This document shows, in pieces, positions 51,180 through 57,607 of a stretch of 57,607 nt of DNA. The stretch spans positions 1-57,607 of the forward strand of contig JAZNBS010000002.1 of NCBI GenBank assembly GCA_045587185.1, given 5' to 3'. The notes under the pieces were generated by a model. It was not told the origin of the DNA, ran no database searches, and worked only from the letters and a program-made list of their open reading frames with translations. The position numbers and the translations under genes are program-made. Origin of the DNA: UMGS172 sp045587185. Its GTDB lineage: Bacteria > Bacillota > Clostridia > Oscillospirales > Acutalibacteraceae. Within the stretch, counting starts at the first letter, position 1, and each line of letters opens with the position of its first letter.

Positions 51180-52610
51180 TCATCTTCTGTAAACGTAGTT
51201 CATTCTTTTGTACTTTTTACAATCTAATAATTTAATTTGCTCAGCGGTTATCCTGTAAGACCAGTTGCCCTCGGCTTGACCCGGAATATTAAGACGTGTG
51301 TCAGACCCGTATTTCAAAAGGTCCTGAACAGGGAAGATAACAGTACCTGCGTGACTGCCCATCATAGTTGCAATTATACGGTCATAGCAAGCATCCCAAT
51401 TTTTATCGAAGTAACCGCAGTATTCTAAGACACCGTTGCGAGTTTCTTCGTCTAATTCCCAAATATAACCCAGCAGGGTGTTGTTGTCGTGCGTGCCGGT
51501 GTATGCAATGCAGTTGTTGGGATAGTTGTGAGGCTGATGCGGGTTGTCGCAATCGTTAATAAATCCGAATTGGAACACCCTCATACCGGGGAAACCACTG
51601 TATCTCACAAGGTCAATAACTTTGGGAGTAATGTCACCTAAGTCCTCGGCTATTACAAAATTCTCACCGCGGATTGAGTTTATCATATCAATAAATTCCT
51701 TACCGGGACCTTTCATCCAACGGCCGTCCTTGGCGGTTTTTGCTGTGGCAGGCACGCTCCAATAACTTTCAAGTCCTCTGAAATGGTCGATTCTAACGCC
51801 GTCGAACAACTCGAACATATTAAGAAGTCTTGCTTTCCACCAGGAAAAGCCGTCACTTTTCATTTTGTCCCAATCATAAAGCGGATTGCCCCAAAGTTGG
51901 CCATCCTCGGCAAAATAATCCGGCGGTACGCCTGCAACATCGGTGGGATGATATTCACTGTCCAAAAGGAACATATCGCGATTGCCCCAAACATCGCTTG
52001 AGTCAAATGCTACATATATAGGAATATCACCGATTATTTTAATGCCTTTTTGGTGGGCATAGTTTAGAATCTCTTTCCACTGACGAAAAAACTCGTACTG
52101 TATGAAGTACCACATAAATAGGATGTCTTGGTCTGGGGTGTCTACCGTCCAATCAAGCCATTCCTTATTGTTGTTAGCGGTTTTTAAAGCCATAAACTGA
52201 CAGCATTGCTTTATATAGGGCTTATTTTCGATAAATTCAAATACCTTGCCGCGGTCGGTCATCCTTTTTGAGGCTTTCAAAAGCATATCAAGTCTTTCAA
52301 TCCGCAAACGGTCAAACTCGCAGGCGTAAGGGGTCTTTTGACGTGCCTCAAACAACTCATCGGCCGTTATCAACTTTTGCTCAAATAGTATTTCAGGGTC
52401 GATAAAATAAGGGTTTCCGCCGAAAGCCGAAAATGACTTGTAAGGTGAGTTGCAGTCATCTATCATACCGAAAGGGAGTACCTGCCAATATGAGAAACCG
52501 CAATCAGCCAAAATGTCTATAAAATATTTTGCATGCTTGCCAAATGTGCCAATAGAATAATCACCCGGAAGTGAGGATATGTGCATCAATACACCGCTTG
52601 TTCTTTTCAT
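51180..52610 (-). CDS. malQ: 4-alpha-glucanotransferase (amylomaltase)
   Basis: 476 residues, GH77. RTSGVLMHISSLPGDYSIGTFG at the start, VRIDHFRGLESYWSVP with the nucleophile Asp, FVIAEDLGDITPKV with the acid/base Glu, and YTGTHDNNTLLGY with the third Asp. Transfers alpha-1,4-glucan segments during glycogen or maltodextrin metabolism. Last gene of the minus-strand unit MBL protein-pgeF-malQ. Confidence 0.93.
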   Translation of the reverse strand: MKRTSGVLMHISSLPGDYSIGTFGKHAKYFIDILADCGFSYWQVLPFGMIDDCNSPYKSFSAFGGNPYFIDPEILFEQKLITADELFEARQKTPYACEFDRLRIERLDMLLKASKRMTDRGKVFEFIENKPYIKQCCQFMALKTANNNKEWLDWTVDTPDQDILFMWYFIQYEFFRQWKEILNYAHQKGIKIIGDIPIYVAFDSSDVWGNRDMFLLDSEYHPTDVAGVPPDYFAEDGQLWGNPLYDWDKMKSDGFSWWKARLLNMFELFDGVRIDHFRGLESYWSVPATAKTAKDGRWMKGPGKEFIDMINSIRGENFVIAEDLGDITPKVIDLVRYSGFPGMRVFQFGFINDCDNPHQPHNYPNNCIAYTGTHDNNTLLGYIWELDEETRNGVLEYCGYFDKNWDACYDRIIATMMGSHAGTVIFPVQDLLKYGSDTRLNIPGQAEGNWSYRITAEQIKLLDCKKYKRMNYVYRR

Positions 52611-52628
52611 TGTATTTATTCCTTTATA

Positions 52629-53450
52629 TTAAACTAATGCAATAAGTGCCGCCAGATTTCCTCTTTTACCTTGTGTGTAACGGTGAGAAAAAAAGTCATC
52701 ATGCAGACATTTTGTGCAGAGATTGGTCACGGAGATATTTTTGGGGTCCAACCCTGCAAGTACAAGGGTCTGGCGGTTGGTTTCCCAAAGGTCAATGTGG
52801 TATTTTCCGTTGCCGTGATCCTTAATAATACGGCCAAGGTCAACACCTTGCATTTTTATAAACTCATCATAAACAGGCTTATCGACCTCGAAACAGCAAG
52901 GCCCTATGGACGGTGCAATACCCGCTTTTATGTCTTTGGGGTTACACCCAAAATGTTCTTGCATCTTTTCCACAGTCTTTTTGCCAATCATTCCCACTGT
53001 ACCTCTCCAACCCGCGTGGGATGTTGCAATAACCTGCTTTACGGGGTCATAAAACAGAAGTCCCACACAATCGGCATATTGAGTAACCAGTGTTAATCCT
53101 TTGACGTTGGTTATCAATCCGTCAACGTCATTATAGTCACGCTCACAAATAATGCCTTTACCTGCGTCTGTTTCGGTCACTATGCGGATGTTGGTGGTGT
53201 GTGTCTGATGCGATAAGACACACCTATGCCAATCAGTCCCCAAAGCATTGCAAATGCGTTTATAGTTTTCAGTGACAGCGTCAGGGTCGTCACCGCGAGA
53301 AAAAGACATATTCATTGTGCTGAAAATACCCTTTGAAACACCCCCGTGACGGGTTGTGAAACAGTGGGTCACACCGTCACACAAAAGGGAAGGGAACTGG
53401 ATATAACACAGACCGTTTTGATTGATTATCTTTAGATTACTACTCTTCAT
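52629..53450 (-). CDS. pgeF: Laccase-domain protein PgeF/YfiH (polyphenol oxidase family)
   Basis: 273 residues. FTTRHGGVSKGIF, LSHQTHTTNIRIV (His), TQYADCVGLLFYD (Cys), SHAGWRGTVGMIGK (His) and IGPCCFEVDKPVY form the zinc site of the YfiH/LACC1 group. E. coli PgeF edits peptidoglycan precursors with L-Ser; others act on purine nucleosides. The ribosome site GAGGTGAAC overlaps the stop of the upstream gene. Confidence 0.9.
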   Translation of the reverse strand: MKSSNLKIINQNGLCYIQFPSLLCDGVTHCFTTRHGGVSKGIFSTMNMSFSRGDDPDAVTENYKRICNALGTDWHRCVLSHQTHTTNIRIVTETDAGKGIICERDYNDVDGLITNVKGLTLVTQYADCVGLLFYDPVKQVIATSHAGWRGTVGMIGKKTVEKMQEHFGCNPKDIKAGIAPSIGPCCFEVDKPVYDEFIKMQGVDLGRIIKDHGNGKYHIDLWETNRQTLVLAGLDPKNISVTNLCTKCLHDDFFSHRYTQGKRGNLAALIALV

Positions 53451-53458
53451 AGTTCACC

Positions 53459-54358
53459 TCAGCGGTTGCCGTCAAGCATAATACTGTCATCTGTCTCAAT
53501 GTTAAAACCGCCGTCATAGCATCTTGCAATAACTGTGCCGACAGTATCGGTTCTGAATACCTTAGAACCGATTTTTCCAAGTCTTTTTACGGCTTCGTCA
53601 TGCGGATGGCCGTAGGTGTTACCCTCACCGCACGATATGACCGAAACTTGCGGCGTAACGGCATTGAGGAAATTCTCGGTTGAAGAATTTCCGCTACCAT
53701 GGTGCCCAACCTTAAGAATATCTGCATCAAGATTCATATCAAGTTTCAGCATATCCAGTTCGGACGGTTGCTCGGCATCACCCGTGAACAGGATAGTGTT
53801 AGAGAAACAATTCACCAAAAGATTCAGCGAATAATCATTAAGGTCACTGTAAATCGCGTTGCTCGACGGTGCAACGGCGGTGACGTTGAAATGTTCTTTT
53901 TCAACAACAAGTGTTCCTGCGGAAAGAGTCAAGGACTTACAACCCTCATCTTCAATCGCTTTCAAAAGGTTTTTATAAATAGCGGTTTTGGGTTGAAAGC
54001 TCTCATCTATTTCGGGCATACAAACAGTTTCAATTTTAAACTGCTCAAAAATGTCCAAAGCACCGCCGATGTGATCTTCGTGAGGATGCGTGCAGACAAA
54101 ATAGTTAATGGTTTCAATATCTATTTTTTCCAAAAAGTCAGCGATTTCCTCGCCGTCGGCTTTGTTGCCTGCATCGATTAGCATAACTGTGTCGTCGGGG
54201 AAGAGAAGCAGTGAACAGTCAGCTTGACCGACATCAAAGAAATACACGGTCAGCGAACCGATATCTTTTTCGGTTAATGGTTTTTCCTTTCCACAACCCG
54301 AAACAAGGCCGATGATTAGTATGAGAGACAGAATGACACTTAATAATCTTTTCAACAT
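53459..54358 (-). CDS. Lipoprotein MBL-fold hydrolase, ComEC C-domain-like
   Basis: 299 residues. Signal peptide with lipobox LVSGC, then an MBL domain with FFDVGQADCSLLLF, VCTHPHEDHIGGALD (HxHxDH), ILFTGDAEQ and KVGHHGSGNSS. It resembles the metallo-beta-lactamase part of ComEC as a free lipoprotein. Probable outer-face nuclease or phosphodiesterase; the substrate is unknown. Upstream of pgeF and malQ on the same strand. Confidence 0.85.
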   Translation of the reverse strand: MLKRLLSVILSLILIIGLVSGCGKEKPLTEKDIGSLTVYFFDVGQADCSLLLFPDDTVMLIDAGNKADGEEIADFLEKIDIETINYFVCTHPHEDHIGGALDIFEQFKIETVCMPEIDESFQPKTAIYKNLLKAIEDEGCKSLTLSAGTLVVEKEHFNVTAVAPSSNAIYSDLNDYSLNLLVNCFSNTILFTGDAEQPSELDMLKLDMNLDADILKVGHHGSGNSSTENFLNAVTPQVSVISCGEGNTYGHPHDEAVKRLGKIGSKVFRTDTVGTVIARCYDGGFNIETDDSIMLDGNR

Positions 54359-54462
54359 AAAACCCTCTTATTTGACTGGTAAATACATAATTGATAACAT
54401 TACATATATATTATAATCCTAACACAGTATTATTTCAATAATAAATTAGATATACATAACAA

Positions 54463-54496
54463 AACCCCAACTTGACGAAAACATCAAGTTGGGGTT
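54463..54496 (-). terminator. Terminator after the small peptide gene
   Basis: AACCCCAACTTGA and TCAAGTTGGGGTT around eight bases; TTTTG follows on the minus strand. Confidence 0.85.
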
Positions 54497-54515
54497 AATT
54501 GGATTTTGAAATTGT

Positions 54516-54674
54516 TTAGTCACCGCCGAGAAGATCTTCCCAGTTGCCGCCTATGGGGATTGAAATTTCCTTTGTGGGGTCAATTTCACCAAGAGCGGAA
54601 TTATCATTAGCGGCAATAGTAACATCTGCATAAAGCGCCTCAACAATAATCAAAGGCTTAATATACTTATTCAT
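54516..54674 (-). CDS. Small 52-residue peptide, possibly a precursor peptide
   Basis: Reads NKYIKPLIIVEALYADVTIAAN and ends IGGNWEDLLGGD after an acidic centre. Strong AAGGAGG site nine bases before the ATG and its own terminator after the stop, so it should be made. No Cys and no signal peptide of usual type. The KYxKPxIxVE opening is seen in many small clostridial peptides of unknown role. It lies between the MBL-lipoprotein gene and a large surface protein. Confidence 0.65.
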   Translation of the reverse strand: MNKYIKPLIIVEALYADVTIAANDNSALGEIDPTKEISIPIGGNWEDLLGGD

Positions 54675-54779
54675 TTTATATGTACCTCCTTCGATTATTT
54701 GCGAGTATAAAACAGAAAATACGTATTATACACACTGATGATAATATTATATATGAACTTCTGAAAAATTTCAAGTGTT

Positions 54780-54826
54780 TTTTTCAATATTTTTAAAATT
54801 TTTTTAAAATTTTTTTAAAATTAAAA
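54780..54826. repeat. AT-rich tract
   Basis: Short A/T runs of the type TTTTTTAAAA repeated about three times, between the small peptide gene and the surface-protein terminator. Could act as an UP-element for the peptide gene promoter; nothing else is visible. Confidence 0.5.
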
Positions 54827-54840
54827 TATTGAAAACGATA

Positions 54841-54873
54841 CCCTCCAACCCAACTGCTATTGGGTCGGAGGGG
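54841..54873 (-). terminator. Terminator after the surface-protein gene
   Basis: CCCTCCAACCCAA and TTGGGTCGGAGGG around a short loop. Confidence 0.75.
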
Positions 54874-54884
54874 CATTATTTTGA

Positions 54885-57607
54885 TTAGTTTGCGGAAATA
54901 CCTGCAACTTTGTTGTAGGACCAAGTGTCGTTAAGGTCAACATAGGTTGTGTTGCCTTGGGCATCTTTGAAATAGGTTGCAACTTTAAATTCAAAGGCCA
55001 TCATCTTACTGTTCTTATCGGCGTCCCACGATTCATTAGTGAGACCGGTGAAGTGTACCATATAATCTGTGAAGTTGGAATAACTTTCGTAAACAATGTG
55101 TTTAGTGTCATTCTTAGCAACACCGGTTACAGAGTAATCAGAGTTCTGGAGAGTTTCTTTTGCACGCTTATCCATATACTCTGCAATCGAACTTACATTT
55201 TCCAAATTAAGAGCTTTTTGAGGAACGAATATAAATCCGATTTCCTTAGCATTATTTACATCGTCAGCCGATGCACGGAGTCTGAAACGAATACCTGCGG
55301 ACTGATATTTGCCGTTATTTTCGTCAGCAGTTTTCACATCACGTTTGGACAATGCAACGTAAGAAGCGTTAGTCGTATCGGCCTTTACAAAATCAACGGT
55401 GAATTGGTAAGCGTTGATTTTGGTGATATCAAATGAGTTGTCGAATTTGAAGGTTATACCGTCGGTTGTTTCTTTATAAAGATTCTGCTCTGTGGTACGG
55501 TTGACAGTGATTGTTGAACCGCTGACGTTGTAGTCATAGTAGTTCATCTTAACCTTCATACCCCTAACGGATACTTCGTAATCTGCATTGGGAATTGCTG
55601 TAACAGTGCCGTTGATATAGTCAACTTTGATATCACCGTTTTTACCAACAAATCTCTTATAAGAAGGAGTGTAAGATAACGCCTTAACTTCAACATAGTC
55701 AACATAAACAGTACCGCCGTTGATGCTCAGGCATAACTGGGGTCTTGCGACTATCTCATTGGTATTGTTATCTGAAGCCTGATAAAAATTAACCGCTGAG
55801 AAAGTTTGAGTTGCGGTTGTAAAACCGTCGGTCGTTTTATCACTTTGGACAATGATACCGTTTCCATCACCGACAATGCCAGGACCGTAACCGTTAACAG
55901 GGCTGCGTTTGAAATAAATTGTTACTTTGTTATTGGAGGGAAGTTGTTGAATTTTATAACGAACGGTGACTCTATAAGTTACACCCTCAAGGGCAAGGAA
56001 TCTATAATTGTTTGCGTCATCGTGGAAAAGGGAAATTTTATAATCGCTGTTAGAACCTGTAGTGTTCATAAGGGCATAGGCGTCGTCATCAGAGTCGACA
56101 TCTATAGAGGAATTATTGACTAATGAGAATACGCTAGACATATCTCCACCAGAGCCTAGACCGTTATATTTTGATTCACTGAATTCAACGCGTTCTGTTC
56201 CACTTGAAACCCACTGAGCAACAAATGTGTTGTCATTGTATTCGCTCTTATCAGCAATGATGACGTGAACAGGAATATCATCAATGCCCAAATTGTGCTG
56301 TGTTGTTTTGTAGTTCCTGTACCAACCGGCAAATATATAACCGCTACGTTCAGGGGTAGGGAAGTTGTACTGAGTGTCTTGCTCTATATAGACAGTCTTT
56401 TTAGCTGTTACACCGTCATTGTAATCAAGCGTAATTGAACAGCCAACGTAAGCATCGGTCTCGGCCGACAACTCAGTAATAGTAATCTTATCAATAACTA
56501 CAGTTGATTTTAAAGTATTAACATTATTTCCTCTGTACAGCAAGGTCTCAACAACCTCACCTGCACTGTTCGTAAGTTCTCTGTTAGTTATCACCTGAGT
56601 GACAACACCGGGGGTTTCAGTAGCAGATACAGTTGCATTGAAAATTGCTGAGCTATCACGTATATATCCGTCGCCGTATCTTTCACCGCGGATGAACTGA
56701 AGCGTTACAGTATCGGCACCTTCAAAACTTATTGAATTGTAATAAAGATGGACCATTAACTGCTTGCCAACGGGGAACTTGAATCCGTCAGAAACATCTG
56801 CATCATAAGCAGGAATACGGAAACCGCCGTTGCTACAACTATTTACAGACAAGGTTCCGTCTGCTCCAACGGTCATGGTTGCGCCCCAGTCAAAATACTT
56901 CTCAGCACCGGCTTGGTATGTGCTGAAGGCAGTGAAATTATCGATAACAATGGTGGGATATTTTGCATACAGGGTGGTTGCGGTAGCAGGAACTTCGGTA
57001 ACCAATGTTTCTTCCTCAAAGGTGGGAGAGGTGTACCAACCGATAAGCTTTTCGCCCAGATCTTTATTAAACTTGTTGTTACCTTTTTCTACAATTGAGG
57101 TGCCCTCGTAGGCATATTTTGTAGATACACTACCGTTATCGTTATAGGTAACGGCCTTAAAACTGCTGTGATGGACTCCAACCTTTATTTCATCAATGGT
57201 GAATTTGGTACCATTCAAACCTGTCAGGGCAAGTTTTAAATAGGTTTGTTCAGGAACATTGATAGTTGCCGATATAGTACGCCAACAATCATTGGTATTG
57301 CCGGTTACTTCTTCTATGTTCCAGATATAACCGTAAGTCCACTCAGTTGTGGTAACAGGTGACAGCTCGGTTGTGGTGGTTGCGTTAGCGGTTCCAATAC
57401 CGATTTGGGCTTTGCTTCCGTAATTTTCAACCTTATAAGTTACCTCTACTTCGTAGGTATAACCGGGATTAAAGTAATACGGTACTCCTGTGTTGTTTTG
57501 GCCTGCGATAATAGGAGTGAAACTGTTGTGTGAACTTGCAGTTCCTATACCGGTTGTATGCTGAGCGCTCTTGTTAGGAACAATTACAACATCACCGTCT
57601 TCAACAG
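54885..57607 (-). CDS. Large surface protein with InlB-type repeats (partial, 5' end outside window)
   Basis: The frame stays open from the stop at 54885 to the window edge (about 907 residues visible), so the start shown by an internal TTG at 57218 is not the true one. The visible N-terminal portion has carbohydrate-binding-like beta domains (YFNPGYTYEVEVTYKVENYG, then TYLKLALTGLNGTKFTIDEI). Two Listeria/Bacteroides (Flg_new) repeats follow, with KLIGWYTSPTFEEETLV and GYIFAGWYRNYKTT. A further beta domain has EGVTYRVTVRYKIQQL and KFDNSFDITKINAYQFTVDF. It ends YVDLNDTWSYNKVAGISAN, with no visible sorting signal. It is probably secreted. Confidence 0.82.
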   Translation of the reverse strand, partial: VEDGDVVIVPNKSAQHTTGIGTASSHNSFTPIIAGQNNTGVPYYFNPGYTYEVEVTYKVENYGSKAQIGIGTANATTTTELSPVTTTEWTYGYIWNIEEVTGNTNDCWRTISATINVPEQTYLKLALTGLNGTKFTIDEIKVGVHHSSFKAVTYNDNGSVSTKYAYEGTSIVEKGNNKFNKDLGEKLIGWYTSPTFEEETLVTEVPATATTLYAKYPTIVIDNFTAFSTYQAGAEKYFDWGATMTVGADGTLSVNSCSNGGFRIPAYDADVSDGFKFPVGKQLMVHLYYNSISFEGADTVTLQFIRGERYGDGYIRDSSAIFNATVSATETPGVVTQVITNRELTNSAGEVVETLLYRGNNVNTLKSTVVIDKITITELSAETDAYVGCSITLDYNDGVTAKKTVYIEQDTQYNFPTPERSGYIFAGWYRNYKTTQHNLGIDDIPVHVIIADKSEYNDNTFVAQWVSSGTERVEFSESKYNGLGSGGDMSSVFSLVNNSSIDVDSDDDAYALMNTTGSNSDYKISLFHDDANNYRFLALEGVTYRVTVRYKIQQLPSNNKVTIYFKRSPVNGYGPGIVGDGNGIIVQSDKTTDGFTTATQTFSAVNFYQASDNNTNEIVARPQLCLSINGGTVYVDYVEVKALSYTPSYKRFVGKNGDIKVDYINGTVTAIPNADYEVSVRGMKVKMNYYDYNVSGSTITVNRTTEQNLYKETTDGITFKFDNSFDITKINAYQFTVDFVKADTTNASYVALSKRDVKTADENNGKYQSAGIRFRLRASADDVNNAKEIGFIFVPQKALNLENVSSIAEYMDKRAKETLQNSDYSVTGVAKNDTKHIVYESYSNFTDYMVHFTGLTNESWDADKNSKMMAFEFKVATYFKDAQGNTTYVDLNDTWSYNKVAGISAN

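Overview
The window looks like chromosome from a low-to-moderate GC, endospore-forming, rod-shaped Firmicute of the class Clostridia, probably an Oscillospirales/Ruminococcaceae-type gut lineage. That placement is an inference. It rests on germination protease (gpr) and spoIIP, the mreBCD-PBP2 cluster with rodA, a two-gene SufC/SufB iron-sulfur system, strong AGGAGG ribosome sites, TIR-like InlB repeats in a surface protein, and the style of the housekeeping proteins. No rRNA, tRNA or CRISPR array was seen.

Layout. 50-5480: core genes (D-Ala-D-Ala carboxypeptidase, trmB, sufC-sufB, a membrane protein, an acetyltransferase and a 57-residue protein). About 5512-23286: a 17.8-kb integrative element whose ends I can reconstruct. 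23329-30807: rpmB, a HAD phosphatase, dCMP deaminase, mreB-mreC-mreD-PBP2, a MinD-like ATPase and an MgsA-like protein. 30879-38865: hisS, an AbrB-type regulator, the glycolytic cluster pgk-tpiA-gpmI, trmL, manA and a membrane protein. 38986-44675: rpsT, gpr-spoIIP, rodA, tsaE-tsaB-rpiB. 44731-57607: a divergent P-type ATPase, prmA-prfB, a sugar-isomerase relative, malQ-pgeF-MBL protein, a tiny peptide gene, and a large surface protein cut by the window edge.

The mobile element is the main point of interest. A large serine recombinase (5598-7238) sits at its left end. The two junctions are inverted copies of each other outside a shared CCTTT. Joining outer halves gives an attB with perfect 10-bp arms, which is exactly the stem-loop of an intrinsic terminator (with T-run) for the neighbouring rpmB gene. 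Joining inner halves gives an attP with perfect 15-bp arms. The element carries no relaxase or conjugation genes. Its left half (minus strand) holds the recombinase, a small TnpW-like protein, an HTH protein behind a promoter with a LexA/SOS box, a CAP-domain lipoprotein, a DUF6809-like protein and a metallophosphoesterase. Its right half (plus strand) holds a replication-like module: an exonuclease-less PolC-type polymerase, a DnaB-like ATPase without its N-terminal domain, and a 1195-residue nuclease-SNF2 helicase fusion. A WYL regulator with its own palindromic promoter follows, then several small unknown proteins, a leucine-rich-repeat protein, a lipoprotein, and a shrunken DnaA-like AAA+ protein lacking a Walker A motif.

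The PolC/DnaB/nuclease-helicase/WYL set is the best candidate for an undescribed system. It could be autonomous replication or maintenance of the excised element, or an anti-phage system; the sequence alone does not decide. Elsewhere, oddities include an MgsA homolog missing two catalytic residues, a P-type ATPase with eroded signature motifs, and a 52-residue peptide with a strong ribosome site.
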